Assembly: GCF_002803095.1 (NCBI RefSeq)
Contig: NZ_PGLR01000016.1
Span: 58,254-122,253 of the forward strand
Length of the DNA stretch: 64,000 bases
Source of the DNA: Pseudomonas sp. ZH-FAD
GTDB taxonomy: Bacteria; Pseudomonadota; Gammaproteobacteria; Pseudomonadales; Pseudomonadaceae
Reading direction: 5' to 3'
Shown piece by piece: positions 39,859-50,088 of this stretch. Under the pieces are notes generated by a model. It was not told the DNA's origin and ran no database searches. It was given only the letters and a program-made list of their open reading frames with translations. The position numbers and the translations under genes are program-made. Numbering within the stretch: the stretch's first letter is position 1; every line of letters starts with the position of its first letter.

Positions 39859-39887
39859 AAAAAAGCCGGCATCGCGCCGGCTTTTTT
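39859..39887. terminator. Bidirectional terminator after crc
   Basis: A6-GCCGGC-ATCGC-GCCGGC-T6: a perfect 6-bp GC stem flanked by A and T runs. It works for crc and also faces the convergent DUF4870 gene. Confidence 0.93.
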
Positions 39888-39937
39888 CTGGCCTGCCATC
39901 CCTGGCGGCCACCCTGCGGGCCGTCGCAAGCGACGTC

Positions 39938-39960
39938 AAAAAACGCTCCCGGCGTTTTTT
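39938..39960. terminator. Second bidirectional terminator
   Basis: AAAAAACGC-TCCCG-GCGTTTTTT. It lies 16 nt beyond the DUF4870 stop and serves that gene; it also backs up the crc terminator. Confidence 0.85.
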
Positions 39961-39975
39961 TGTACCTGTCGCCGG

Positions 39976-40347
39976 CTACTTCACCAGGCGCCAGGCGAAG
40001 GGATAGCGATAAGCCTGGCCTTCGTTGGCCTTGATCCCGGCGATGATGGTCAGCACCAGCGCGGCGATACCCAGCAGCACCAGCAGCGGGAAGCCGATGA
40101 TCACCACCATCAGGATGAAGCAGACGATCGCTGCCAGCGCCACGCTGATCTGAAAGTTCAGCGCCTCCTTGCCCTGAGCATCGACGAAGGGGTCGAGGTC
40201 CTTCTTGATCTGCCAGACGATCAGCGGCCCCAGCAGGTTGCCGAACGGGAACACCAGCCCGAGAAACGCCGCGAAGTGGCAGAACATCGCCCACTGCCGG
40301 GCCTCCGGACTGGGCGTTGGAAGCGGGTTTTGCACGTCGTCACTCAT
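39976..40347 (-). CDS. DUF4870 membrane protein
   Basis: A 123-residue inner-membrane protein of the DUF4870/Tic20-like family. A cytoplasmic N-terminus (MSDDVQNPLPTPSPEAR) leads into WAMFCHFAAFLGLVFPFGNLLGPLIVW, then KEALNFQISVALAAI and a long hydrophobic hairpin. About three membrane segments. Function not known. It lies downstream of rph on the same strand, 27 nt apart. Confidence 0.85.
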   Translation of the reverse strand: MSDDVQNPLPTPSPEARQWAMFCHFAAFLGLVFPFGNLLGPLIVWQIKKDLDPFVDAQGKEALNFQISVALAAIVCFILMVVIIGFPLLVLLGIAALVLTIIAGIKANEGQAYRYPFAWRLVK

Positions 40348-40374
40348 GGTGGTGCTCCTTGCTCGGGGGAATGT

Positions 40375-41094
40375 TCAGTCGGCCAGAGCGGCCTGCTGCA
40401 GCTCGAAAATCTCGTTCATGCCCTTCTGCGCCAACGCCAGCATGGCGTTGAACTCGTCGGGCTGGAACGGCGCGCCTTCGGCGGTGCCCTGCACTTCGAT
40501 GAAACCGCCGGCGTTGGTCATGACCACATTGAGGTCGGTCTCGGCGGCGGAGTCTTCCAGGTAATCCAGATCCAACACCGGCTCGCCCTGATAGATGCCG
40601 ACCGATACCGCGGCGATCATCTGCTTGAGCGGCTCGCCCTTAAGCGCGCCACGCTTCTTCAGCACCTTCAGCGCGTCGATCAGCGCCACCATGGCGCCGG
40701 TGATGGACGCGGTACGGGTGCCGCCGTCGGCCTGGATCACGTCGCAGTCGACGTACAGGGTGTTCTCGCCAAGCTTGGTCATGTCCAGTGCAGCGCGCAG
40801 CGAACGGCCGATCAGACGCTGGATCTCCAGGGTACGACCGCCCTGCTTGCCACGGCTGGCCTCGCGCTGGTTACGCTCGCCGGTGGCGCGCGGCAGCATG
40901 CCGTACTCGGCGGTCAGCCAACCCTGTCCCTGGCCCTTGAGAAAGCGCGGCACACCGGTCTCGACGCTGACGGTGCAGATCACCTTGGTATCGCCGAACT
41001 CGACCAGTACCGAACCCTCGGCGTGCTTGGTGTAGTTGCGAGTGATGCGGATCGGGCGCAACTGATCGGCGGCGCGGCCACTGGGACGTTTCAT
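40375..41094 (-). CDS. rph: Ribonuclease PH
   Basis: 3'-5' phosphorolytic RNase that trims tRNA 3' ends, 239 residues. Motifs include [75 protein letters not shown] (phosphate and RNA binding) and [18 protein letters not shown]. Start at 41094 by family length; the upstream open frame is not conserved. Divergent from yicC. Confidence 0.96.
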   Translation of the reverse strand: MKRPSGRAADQLRPIRITRNYTKHAEGSVLVEFGDTKVICTVSVETGVPRFLKGQGQGWLTAEYGMLPRATGERNQREASRGKQGGRTLEIQRLIGRSLRAALDMTKLGENTLYVDCDVIQADGGTRTASITGAMVALIDALKVLKKRGALKGEPLKQMIAAVSVGIYQGEPVLDLDYLEDSAAETDLNVVMTNAGGFIEVQGTAEGAPFQPDEFNAMLALAQKGMNEIFELQQAALAD

Positions 41095-41283
41095 CGAGCG
41101 ATACCTACTTCGTCTAAGGAAAACAATCCGCATTATAGGGGGCCACCGGGCGGGGCGACACGACGAATTGGCCATGGCCGACGTAATAGCCGTTCCAGTC
41201 ACTCGAGCACCGGCGAATGAAAAGGGGAGGCTCGCTGAGCTACAATCGCCGACCTTTCGAGCCGATTTTCCCTGAGGTATCCG

Positions 41284-42147
41284 ATGGTTCACAGCATGAC
41301 GGCCTTTGCCCGCAACGAGCAGGCGACCGCCCACGGCACCCTGAGCTGGGAGCTGCGCTCGGTCAACCACCGTTACCTGGAACCGCACCTGCGCCTGCCG
41401 GAAGCCTTCCGTGACCTCGAGGGCGCGGTGCGTGAAGCCCTGCGTCAAGGGCTGTCACGCGGCAAGGTGGAATGCACCCTGCGCTTCGCCGAGGAAACCG
41501 CCGGCAAGCCGCTGCAGGTCGACAGCGAGCGCGCCCGCCAACTGATCGCCGCCGCCGAGCAGGTCGCCGCGCTGATCCAGCAACCGGCGCCGCTCAACCC
41601 GCTGGAAGTGCTGGCCTGGCCCGGCGTGCTGGTGGCCGACTCGGCCGACCCGCAGGCGCTCAACGCCGCCGCGCTGAAGCTGTTCGACCAGGCCCTCGGC
41701 GAGCTCAAGGCCGGTCGTGCCCGTGAAGGCGCCGAGCTGGCCAAGCTGCTCAACGACCGCCTGGACGCCATCCTCGACGAAGTCGCCGCCCTGCGCGAAC
41801 TGGTGCCGCAGATGCTTGCCGGGCAACGCCAGAAGATCGAAGCCCGCTTTGCCGAAATGCAGGCCGAGCTCGACCCGCAGCGCCTGGAGCAGGAGCTGGT
41901 GCTGCTGGCGCAGAAGAGCGACGTGGCCGAGGAGCTGGATCGCCTGAGCACCCACGTCAGCGAGGTGCGTCGCGTGCTCAAGGCCGGCGGCGCCGCCGGC
42001 CGGCGCCTGGACTTCCTGATGCAGGAGCTCAACCGCGAAGCCAATACACTCGGCTCCAAGGCGTTCGACCCGCGCAGCACCCAGGCCGCGGTCAACCTCA
42101 AGGTGCTGATCGAGCAGATGCGCGAGCAGGTGCAGAATATCGAGTAA
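41284..42147 (+). CDS. yicC: YicC-family endoribonuclease
   Basis: A 287-residue YicC protein, an RNA-degrading stress-response family. The start [12 protein letters not shown] and C-terminal [45 protein letters not shown] are signature regions. The middle is strongly helical. It lies 54 nt before gmk and is probably in one operon. Endoribonuclease activity is known for E. coli YicC. Confidence 0.93.
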   Translation: MVHSMTAFARNEQATAHGTLSWELRSVNHRYLEPHLRLPEAFRDLEGAVREALRQGLSRGKVECTLRFAEETAGKPLQVDSERARQLIAAAEQVAALIQQPAPLNPLEVLAWPGVLVADSADPQALNAAALKLFDQALGELKAGRAREGAELAKLLNDRLDAILDEVAALRELVPQMLAGQRQKIEARFAEMQAELDPQRLEQELVLLAQKSDVAEELDRLSTHVSEVRRVLKAGGAAGRRLDFLMQELNREANTLGSKAFDPRSTQAAVNLKVLIEQMREQVQNIE

Positions 42148-42819
<672 letters not shown>

Positions 42820-42913
42820 AACAGCGCTTCCATTGTCGCTGGTGATTTTTTAGACTATTCAGTCCGCTCGCCCACTCGGGCCAAGCTTATCCGCACAAGT
42901 TACGAGGAACACC

Positions 42914-43177
42914 ATGGCTCGCGTTACCGTCGAAGATTGCCTGGACAACGTTGATAACCGCTTCGAACTGGTCATGCTCGCGACCAAGCGTTCGCGCCAG
43001 CTGGCCACCGGCGGCAAAGAGCCGAAAGTGGCCTGGGAAAACGACAAGCCCACCGTGGTGGCCCTGCGCGAAATCGCTGCCGGCCTGGTGGACTACGAAG
43101 TGGTCGCCCAGGAAGACATCGTCGAAGAAGAACCGCTGTTCGCCGCCTTCGAGGAAGAGGCCAACGAGCCTCTGTAA
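42914..43177 (+). CDS. rpoZ: RNA polymerase omega subunit
   Basis: An 87-residue omega subunit, which assists RNA polymerase assembly and forms part of a ppGpp site. The start [30 protein letters not shown] is diagnostic. The 94-nt gap to gmk probably contains its own promoter. It precedes spoT by 63 nt, the classic rpoZ-spoT arrangement. Confidence 0.97.
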   Translation: MARVTVEDCLDNVDNRFELVMLATKRSRQLATGGKEPKVAWENDKPTVVALREIAAGLVDYEVVAQEDIVEEEPLFAAFEEEANEPL

Positions 43178-43240
43178 GTCGATGAAGCCGGGTCGAAGTC
43201 GCTCGAGGCGTAGCCAAACCGGTCAGCAAGGGAGCATCCC

Positions 43241-45349
43241 ATGGCCGGCATAGACGCTCTCGCCGATCGGCTTTCGACCTACCTCGGCCATGACCAGGTC
43301 AACCTGGTCCGCCGCGCCTACTTCTACGCCGAACAGGCGCACGATGGCCAACGCCGCCGCAGTGGCGAAGCCTACGTGACCCATCCGCTGGCCGTGGCCA
43401 GCATCCTCGCCGACATGCACATGGATCATCAGAGCCTGATGGCCGCCATGCTGCACGACGTCATCGAAGACACCGGCATCGCCAAGGAAGCGCTCAACGC
43501 GCAGTTCGGCGAAACCGTGGCCGAGCTGGTCGACGGGGTCAGCAAGCTGACCCAGATGAACTTCGAGACCAAGGCCGAGGCACAGGCCGAGAACTTCCAG
43601 AAGATGGCCATGGCGATGGCCCGCGACATCCGCGTGATTCTGGTCAAGCTCGCCGACCGCCTGCACAACATGCGCACCCTCGATGCCATGCCGCACGAGA
43701 AGAGCCGGCGCATAGCCAAGGAAACCCTGGAAATCTACGCGCCCATCGCCAACCGCCTGGGCATGCACAACATGCGCGTGGAATTCGAGGACCTGGGCTT
43801 CAAGGCCATGCACCCGATGCGCTCCGAGCGCATCCGCGCCGCCGTGCGCCGCGCTCGGGGCAACCGCAAGGAGATCGTGGCCAAGATCGAGGAATCGATC
43901 CAGATGTGCCTGCAACGCGAAGGCATGGAAGGCGAAGTGATCGGCCGCGAGAAGCACCTGTACAGCATCTACCAGAAGATGCGCGGCAAGCGTAAGGCGT
44001 TCAACGAGATCATGGACGTCTACGCCTTCCGCATCATCGTCGACAAGGTCGACACCTGCTACCGCGTGCTCGGCGCCGTGCACAACCTCTACAAACCGCT
44101 GCCTGGCCGCTTCAAGGACTACATCGCGATTCCCAAGGCCAACGGCTACCAGTCGCTGCACACCACGCTGTTCGGCATGCACGGCGTGCCCATCGAGATC
44201 CAGATCCGCACCCGCGAGATGGAAGAGATGGCCAACAACGGCATCGCCGCGCACTGGCTGTACAAGTCCAACGAGGACGAAGTGCCCAAGGGCAACCATG
44301 CCCGTGCACGCCAGTGGGTCAAGGGTGTGCTGGAACTTCAGCAGCGCGCCGGCAATTCGCTGGAATTCATCGAAAGCGTGAAGATCGACCTGTTCCCGGA
44401 CGAGGTCTACGTGTTCACGCCCAAGGGTCGCATCATGGAGCTGCCGAAAGGCTCCACCGCGGTCGACTTCGCCTACGCGGTGCATACCGACGTCGGCAAT
44501 ACCTGCATCGCCTGCCGCATCAACCGCCGCCTGGCACCGCTGTCGCAGGCGCTGGAAAGCGGCTCGACGGTGGAAATCGTCACCGCGCCGGGCGCCCGGC
44601 CGAATCCGGCCTGGCTCAACTTCGTGGTCACCGGCAAGGCGCGCACGCATATCCGCCATGCCCTCAAGCAGCAGCGCCGTTCCGAATCCATCAGCCTCGG
44701 CGAACGCCTGCTGAACAAGGTCCTGGCCAGCTTCGATACGCACCTGGAGAAGATTGCCCCCGAGCGCGTACAGGCAGTGCTGGGCGAGTACCGCCAGGAA
44801 GTGATCGAGGATCTGCTGGAGGACATCGGCCTGGGCAACCGCATGGCCTACGTGGTCGCCCGTCGCCTGCTGGCCGAAAGTGGCGAGGCCCTGCCGAGCA
44901 GCGAAGGCCCGCTGGCCATTCGCGGCACCGAAGGCCTGGTACTGAGCTACGCCAAGTGCTGCACGCCGATTCCGGGCGACCCCATCGTCGGCCACCTGTC
45001 GGCCGGCAAGGGCATGGTGGTGCACCTGGAAAGCTGCCGCAACATCAGCGAAATCCGCCACAACCCGGAAAAATGCATCCAGCTCAACTGGGCCAAGGAT
45101 GTCGCCGGCGAATTCAACGTCGAACTGCGCGTCGAGCTGGAGCACCAGCGCGGCCTGATCGCCCTGCTGGCCAGCAGCGTCAACGCCGCCGATGGCAACA
45201 TCGAGAAGATCGGCATGGACGAGCGCGACGGCCGGATCAGCGTGGTACAGCTGGTGATCAGCGTGCATGACCGCGTCCACCTGGCCCGCGTGATCAAGAA
45301 ACTGCGCGCGATCAAGGGCGTGATGCGTATCACCCGAGTACGCGCCTGA
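43241..45349 (+). CDS. spoT: Bifunctional (p)ppGpp synthetase/hydrolase
   Basis: Controls the stringent-response alarmone, 702 residues. An HD hydrolase domain (about 25-170: [31 protein letters not shown]) is followed by the synthetase (about 235-350: [35 protein letters not shown]), TGS (about 385-450), a helical region and C-terminal ACT (about 630-700). The HD and synthetase residues look complete, so both activities are plausible. GGGAG lies before the ATG. Confidence 0.96.
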   Translation: MAGIDALADRLSTYLGHDQVNLVRRAYFYAEQAHDGQRRRSGEAYVTHPLAVASILADMHMDHQSLMAAMLHDVIEDTGIAKEALNAQFGETVAELVDGVSKLTQMNFETKAEAQAENFQKMAMAMARDIRVILVKLADRLHNMRTLDAMPHEKSRRIAKETLEIYAPIANRLGMHNMRVEFEDLGFKAMHPMRSERIRAAVRRARGNRKEIVAKIEESIQMCLQREGMEGEVIGREKHLYSIYQKMRGKRKAFNEIMDVYAFRIIVDKVDTCYRVLGAVHNLYKPLPGRFKDYIAIPKANGYQSLHTTLFGMHGVPIEIQIRTREMEEMANNGIAAHWLYKSNEDEVPKGNHARARQWVKGVLELQQRAGNSLEFIESVKIDLFPDEVYVFTPKGRIMELPKGSTAVDFAYAVHTDVGNTCIACRINRRLAPLSQALESGSTVEIVTAPGARPNPAWLNFVVTGKARTHIRHALKQQRRSESISLGERLLNKVLASFDTHLEKIAPERVQAVLGEYRQEVIEDLLEDIGLGNRMAYVVARRLLAESGEALPSSEGPLAIRGTEGLVLSYAKCCTPIPGDPIVGHLSAGKGMVVHLESCRNISEIRHNPEKCIQLNWAKDVAGEFNVELRVELEHQRGLIALLASSVNAADGNIEKIGMDERDGRISVVQLVISVHDRVHLARVIKKLRAIKGVMRITRVRA

Positions 45350-45375
45350 CACAATTCCCCTATTTCCAGTCTGTA

Positions 45376-45396
45376 GGCTGGGTGCTCGACCCAGCC
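45376..45396. repeat. Short palindrome before ridA
   Basis: GGCTGGGT-GCTCG-ACCCAGCC, with perfect 8-bp arms, lies 22 nt before ridA. No T-run. It could affect the spoT-ridA transcript. Similar in style to the other short dispersed palindromes here. Confidence 0.5.
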
Positions 45397-45417
45397 AGTT
45401 CTCACAAGGAGCGATTC

Positions 45418-45798
45418 ATGAGCAAGACCGTCATCACCAGCGACAAGGCCCCGGCCGCCATCGGCACCTACTCCCAGGCAATCAAGGCCGGCAATACCGT
45501 CTACATGTCCGGCCAGATCCCGCTGGACCCGGTAAGCATGGAGCTGGTCGAAGGCTTCGAAGCACAGACCGTACAGGTGTTCGAGAACCTCAAGGCCGTG
45601 GCCGAAGCGGCCGGCGGTTCGTTCAAGGACATCGTCAAGCTGAACATCTTCCTCACCGACCTGTCGTACTTCGCCAAGGTCAACGAGATCATGGGCCGCT
45701 ACTTCGAGCAGCCCTACCCGGCCCGCGCCGCCATTGGCGTCGCTGCGCTGCCGCGCGGCGCGCAGGTGGAAATGGACGCTATTCTGGTACTCGAATAA
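45418..45798 (+). CDS. ridA: Reactive enamine/imine deaminase
   Basis: A 126-residue RidA (YjgF/YER057c) protein that hydrolyses 2-aminoacrylate and other reactive enamines. Family features are [27 protein letters not shown], catalytic Arg in [29 protein letters not shown] precedes the ATG. It follows spoT, as in many Pseudomonas. Confidence 0.95.
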   Translation: MSKTVITSDKAPAAIGTYSQAIKAGNTVYMSGQIPLDPVSMELVEGFEAQTVQVFENLKAVAEAAGGSFKDIVKLNIFLTDLSYFAKVNEIMGRYFEQPYPARAAIGVAALPRGAQVEMDAILVLE

Positions 45799-45857
45799 GT
45801 CCTGCGGCGGGGCAAACGCCCCGCCCTCTTCCCCTCCCTGCCGGCATGGAGACGACC

Positions 45858-46589
45858 ATGCGCCTGATCGCCCTGCTGCTATGCAGCACCCTCCTGGCCG
45901 GTTGCGCCAGCAAACCGAACAACGATCCCAGCGGCACCTGGATCAACCAGGCGGCCATCGATGCGGCGCGCGAGAGCGGCCGCCTGCGCGAAGCGCTGCT
46001 CGCCTACGGCCCGAACCTCGAATGGCAGGTTCACCCGGAGCGGCAGCAGGCCAGCTACAGCAACGGCTTCGAACTGGCCGAGGGCCGCCTGCAGGCGGCC
46101 GGCGAAAGCCGCTGGCAGGTGACTTTCTACGGTGATTACAACGAGCAGCTCGCCATTCAGAACGGCGAACTGGTGCAGATCGCCAGCGAATACTGGCCCG
46201 AGCAGCACTTCGCCCGCGTCAACAGCTCCAGCGAACCCAAGCCACTGGGCAGCAGCTTCGAGCAGGCGCTATATCGCGACTACCTGGGCGGCGACTGGCT
46301 GATAGAGGAAGGTCTGGGCCAGGGCGGCCTGGTGCGCTTCAACAGCGACGGGCAGGTACAAGGCCTACCTGGCGCCGAACGCTTCGCCCTGTGCCTGGCA
46401 GGCGACTGCGCGGCCATGAGCGGCGAACATGACAGCCTTTGGCTGCAAGCCGGTGATCAGGGTAGCCCCTGGTTGTTCGTGCATGAAGGCAATCAGCTGC
46501 GCATCTTTGAAGCGCAGAACCGCGCCCAGTACGACGAGATGCCCGAGTACCAGCCCGGCCCGCAGCGCTGGCTGCTCAAACGCCGCTGA
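45858..46589 (+). CDS. Putative lipoprotein of unknown function
   Basis: A 243-residue exported protein with a lipoprotein signal: hydrophobic LIALLLCSTLLAGC with the lipobox Cys at residue 16, then SKPNNDPSGTW. The residue after the Cys is Ala, favouring outer-membrane sorting. GGAG sits six bases before the ATG at 45858. Rest of the protein has many short aromatic/Gly stretches, suggesting beta structure, and a C-terminal QRWLLKRR. No family recognised. Confidence 0.75.
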   Translation: MRLIALLLCSTLLAGCASKPNNDPSGTWINQAAIDAARESGRLREALLAYGPNLEWQVHPERQQASYSNGFELAEGRLQAAGESRWQVTFYGDYNEQLAIQNGELVQIASEYWPEQHFARVNSSSEPKPLGSSFEQALYRDYLGGDWLIEEGLGQGGLVRFNSDGQVQGLPGAERFALCLAGDCAAMSGEHDSLWLQAGDQGSPWLFVHEGNQLRIFEAQNRAQYDEMPEYQPGPQRWLLKRR

Positions 46590-46626
46590 TCAGGATGCGC
46601 CGCCTCCGGGCAGGAGCGGCGCCACG

Positions 46627-47244
46627 CTATAGAGCCCCCAGCAACAGCCAGCCTCCCAGCGCCAGCAACAGGCCACCGCAACCGCGATCCAGCCAGCGCA
46701 CGCGCCGCTGCAACCAGTTGCGCCAGCGCGCCTGATCGAGCAGGCGCACCAGCGCCAGATCCCAGAACAGCACCACCAGGGTCATCCACAGCATCGCCAG
46801 GCCCAGCCCCCATGCCGGCATTGCCGACTCGCGCAAGACCCCGAATAACCCGGCGTAGAACAGCGGCAATTTGGGATTGAGGCTGCTGGCCAGCAGGCCC
46901 TGACGCATGCCCTTCCACACCCCGCCCAGCCTCAGCTGATCACCCTGTGGCAGGACCAGATCTCGCCGCAAGGCCAGCCCCTGCAGGCCGATCCAGGCGA
47001 AATACAGCCCGCCGACGACCTGCAAGCAGCGCCACAGCCAACTGCCCTCGGCGGGTAACAACGCCATGACGAACAGCACCAGCAGCATGCTCAGCAGGTT
47101 GGCCAGCGCGATGCCGCAGGCGCAACCGTCGGCCTGGTGCCGGCCCTTGGCCAGCGCGGTGCGAATCAATAGAAAGAAGTCTGGCCCAGGCGACAGCAAG
47201 GCCGCGAAATGAGTACCGGCAACCAGTAGAAACAACGCGAACAT
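46627..47244 (-). CDS. LysE/RhtB-family amino acid exporter
   Basis: A 205-residue inner-membrane exporter with six hydrophobic segments. The family start LLVAGTHFAALLSPGPDFFLLIRTAL and GIALANLLSM, FAWIGLQGL, SSLNPKLPLFYAG are clear. GGAGG lies just before the ATG at 47244; the longer frame adds only a polar tail. The adjacent AraC gene on the same strand may regulate it. Exported amino acid unknown. Confidence 0.88.
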   Translation of the reverse strand: MFALFLLVAGTHFAALLSPGPDFFLLIRTALAKGRHQADGCACGIALANLLSMLLVLFVMALLPAEGSWLWRCLQVVGGLYFAWIGLQGLALRRDLVLPQGDQLRLGGVWKGMRQGLLASSLNPKLPLFYAGLFGVLRESAMPAWGLGLAMLWMTLVVLFWDLALVRLLDQARWRNWLQRRVRWLDRGCGGLLLALGGWLLLGAL

Positions 47245-47381
47245 GGCACCTCCGTTTGGCGGAGGCAGTGTCGGCAACCAGCGGTGCGATGTATTGGAAA
47301 AAACTCAGGCTCTACAGCGACGCAATCGCTGCCGAACAACTTGGCGCGCACCGATGCAAGTTCGCGCAAAGCCCTGCAGAA

Positions 47382-48182
47382 TCAGGCCTGCGCCACGGCG
47401 CGAAAACGCCCCGGAGTGACCCCGGTGAAACGGCGAAACACCCCGTTGAAATGCGCCTGGTCATAAAAGCCCAGATCCAGTGCGACATCAGCCAGGGCCT
47501 GGCCTTGCAACAACCTGCGCTTGGCTTCACGCACTCGGCGCTGCAGTAGATAGGTGTGTGGCGGCACGCCATAGGCACGGCGAAATGCCTCGATCAGTTG
47601 GCGCGGGTGACGCTGCACCAAGGCAGCCAATTGCTCGAGGCTGACAGCCTCGGCGTAGTGCGCTTCCAGGTAATCGCGCAGGTACGCCGTCACCCCGCTG
47701 TTGCGACATGTCGGGCGCGCCTCGCGCAAGCCGCCGTGCCGCACGAAGACCAGCTCCAGCAACGCCAGCAGTTCGCTCTCCAGCGCCAGCGCATCGCCCC
47801 CTTCAAACTGGCCGGCCAGACGCGCCAATCCCGCCGCCACGCGCCCGTCATCGTGGGGATTGAGCGCGCGAAAGCCACTGGGCAGGCTCTTGCGCCCAAG
47901 CAGAGCCGGCAGTCGCGACTCCTCGATGTAGAGCATGCGGTAGATCAGGCGCGACGACTCGGCGTGCCCGGTGTGCGGCTCTTCGGGATTCATCAGCGAC
48001 AGAGTTCCCGCTGGTAGCGCGTGGCGCTGACCGCGGCACTGGTAGCCGCCCACACCCTGTACGATCGCCCCAACGGCAAACGCGTCGTGACTATGGCGCC
48101 CGAACGGCTGGCCGGAAAAGTCGGCGTGGAACAGCTCGATTCCCGGTAACCAGGGCTTGGCCAGAAGGCGATTGGAATCCAT
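47382..48182 (-). CDS. AraC-family regulator
   Basis: A 266-residue regulator. An N-terminal cupin effector domain (HSHDAFAVGAIVQGVGGY, PAGTLSLMNPEEPHTGHA) precedes the two C-terminal helix-turn-helix units (about 180-265: SLEQLAALVQRHPRQLIEAFRRAYG and LADVALDLGFYDQAHFNGVFRRFTGVTPG). It lies upstream of the LysE-type exporter on the same strand, a frequent arrangement in Pseudomonas, suggesting control of amino acid export. Confidence 0.87.
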   Translation of the reverse strand: MDSNRLLAKPWLPGIELFHADFSGQPFGRHSHDAFAVGAIVQGVGGYQCRGQRHALPAGTLSLMNPEEPHTGHAESSRLIYRMLYIEESRLPALLGRKSLPSGFRALNPHDDGRVAAGLARLAGQFEGGDALALESELLALLELVFVRHGGLREARPTCRNSGVTAYLRDYLEAHYAEAVSLEQLAALVQRHPRQLIEAFRRAYGVPPHTYLLQRRVREAKRRLLQGQALADVALDLGFYDQAHFNGVFRRFTGVTPGRFRAVAQA

Positions 48183-48194
48183 CTCGGCAGCGGC

Positions 48195-49052
48195 TCAGCG
48201 ACCCGCCAGGATCGCCGCGTAACCTTCACGGTAACTGGGATACTGCGGCGCCCAGCCCAGCGCACGGGCGCGGGCGTTGCGACAGCGCTTGCTGCCGGCG
48301 CGGCGCACGCGCTGCTCGTCGCTCCAATGGCTGACGCCCAGTTGCCCACGTAGCCAACCTACTACCTCGTGCAGTGGCGCCGGTTCATCGTCGACGCCCA
48401 GGTAGCAATCGGCCAAGGGCACACCGGCGGCATCCGCCTGCAACAGCGTGGCAAACAGGCCGGCAGCATCCTCGACATGAATGCGATTGCCATACAACGG
48501 CGGTGTTTCACTGACCCGATAGCCGCCGCGCACCTGGCTCAGCAACCATTCGCGACCAGGGCCATAAAGGCCTGTCAGACGCACTGTGGTCGCCGGCAGA
48601 CCGCTGTTGAGCGCGACACGCTCAGCCTCGCGCATGATCACCGCAGAAAAACTCTGGGCTTCAGCCGCAGAACCCTCGTCGATCCACTCGCCTTCCTGCT
48701 GCCCATACACGCCGCTGCTGGAGGCGAACAGGATGCGCCGTGGTCGCTGGCCATGCTGCGCCAGCCAGCTCAACACACGGCGCAGCCCTTCGACATAGGC
48801 GGCGCGGTAGCCCGCCTCGTCGTGCTCGGTGGCGGCGGCGCAGTACACCAGGTAATCCAGCGGCCCTTGCGGCCAAGCCGGCGGGCAGGCATCGGCGTGC
48901 AGATCGCCGGCCAGCGGCTCGATGGCGGTAGGTAGCGCGGCCACGTTGCGACGCATACCGAGCACGCGCCAGCCTTGTGCGGCCATCCGCAGGCCAAGGC
49001 GGGTACCGACGTCTCCACACCCGGCAATCAGCAGGCTGTTGCATCCCGACAT
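48195..49052 (-). CDS. NAD-dependent epimerase/dehydratase-family protein
   Basis: A 285-residue extended short-chain dehydrogenase-like protein of the YeeZ type. The dinucleotide motif LLIAGCGDVGTRLGLRMAAQG is at the N-terminus, with FASSSGVYGQQEGEWIDE downstream; the usual YxxxK is replaced by a region reading FSAVIMREAE. This casts doubt on ordinary epimerase chemistry. ATG at 49052 has GGAG seven bases upstream, preferred over 49064. Divergent from oxyR by 98 nt. Substrate unknown. Confidence 0.8.
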   Translation of the reverse strand: MSGCNSLLIAGCGDVGTRLGLRMAAQGWRVLGMRRNVAALPTAIEPLAGDLHADACPPAWPQGPLDYLVYCAAATEHDEAGYRAAYVEGLRRVLSWLAQHGQRPRRILFASSSGVYGQQEGEWIDEGSAAEAQSFSAVIMREAERVALNSGLPATTVRLTGLYGPGREWLLSQVRGGYRVSETPPLYGNRIHVEDAAGLFATLLQADAAGVPLADCYLGVDDEPAPLHEVVGWLRGQLGVSHWSDEQRVRRAGSKRCRNARARALGWAPQYPSYREGYAAILAGR

Positions 49053-49150
49053 GCTTTTCTCCATGACATTTATGCAAAGGCGCAGTTTAGCCCGGTTGGT
49101 TCATTCGTATGCAAAGGCTATGCTTGTCGGCAATTTAATGGATAAACACT

Positions 49151-50080
49151 ATGACCCTCACCGAACTGCGTTACATCGTCACCCTTGCCCAGGAGCAGCA
49201 TTTCGGCCGCGCCGCCGAACGCTGTCACGTCAGCCAGCCGACCCTGTCCGTCGGCGTGAAGAAGCTGGAAGACGAGCTTGGCGTACTGATCTTCGAACGC
49301 AGCAAGAGCGCGGTACGCCTGACGCCGGTCGGCGAGGGCATCGTCACCCAGGCGCAGAAGGTGCTGGAGCAGGCTCAGGGCATTCGCGAGCTGGCCCAGG
49401 CCGGCAAGAACCAGCTGGCCGCCCCGCTGAAGATCGGCGCCATCTATACCGTTGGCCCTTACCTGTTCCCGCACCTGATTCCACAGTTGCACCGGGTCGC
49501 CCCGGACATGCCACTGTACATCGAGGAAAACTTCACCCATATCCTGCGCGACAAGCTGCGTACCGGTGAGTTGGATGCGATCATCATCGCCCTGCCGTTC
49601 CAGGAGGCCGATGTCCTGACCAAGCCGCTGTACGACGAACCGTTCTACGCCCTGCTGCCGGCCGGCCACCCCTGGGCGGCGATGGACACCATCGACACCA
49701 AGCTGCTCAACGACAAGAGCCTGCTACTGCTAGGCGAAGGCCACTGCTTCCGCGACCAGGTACTGGAGGCCTGTCCGACCCTGCGCAAGGGCGGCGACGA
49801 CCACGGCAAGCACACCACAGTGGAATCCAGCTCGCTGGAGACGATCCGCCACATGGTCGCCTCCGGCCTTGGCGTATCGATCCTGCCGTTCTCGGCGGTG
49901 GACAGCCACCACTATGCGCCTGGCGTGATCGAAGTACGTCCGCTCAGCGCACCGGTGCCGTTCCGCACCGTGGCGATCGCCTGGCGCGCCAGCTTCCCGC
50001 GGCCCAACGCCATCGAAGTACTGGCCGACTCCATCCGCCTCTGCTCGGTCGCCCGCAGCCCGCAGACCAAGAGCGCCTGA
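49151..50080 (+). CDS. oxyR: Hydrogen peroxide-sensing regulator
   Basis: LysR-family regulator of the peroxide response, 309 residues. The N-terminal helix-turn-helix is FGRAAERCHVSQPTLSVGVKKLE. The redox pair is visible as GEGHCFRDQ and VLEACP (Cys199/Cys208 in OxyR numbering), which forms a disulfide on oxidation. It is followed after 8 nt by recG, as in other Pseudomonas, so the two are likely co-transcribed. Confidence 0.96.
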   Translation: MTLTELRYIVTLAQEQHFGRAAERCHVSQPTLSVGVKKLEDELGVLIFERSKSAVRLTPVGEGIVTQAQKVLEQAQGIRELAQAGKNQLAAPLKIGAIYTVGPYLFPHLIPQLHRVAPDMPLYIEENFTHILRDKLRTGELDAIIIALPFQEADVLTKPLYDEPFYALLPAGHPWAAMDTIDTKLLNDKSLLLLGEGHCFRDQVLEACPTLRKGGDDHGKHTTVESSSLETIRHMVASGLGVSILPFSAVDSHHYAPGVIEVRPLSAPVPFRTVAIAWRASFPRPNAIEVLADSIRLCSVARSPQTKSA

Positions 50081-50088
50081 GGCCGGAA

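Noticed and set aside
39918..39935. Third terminator or small RNA after crc
   Set aside because: A GTCGC-AA-GCGAC hairpin exists, but without a T-run and between two strong terminators; no evidence of a gene.
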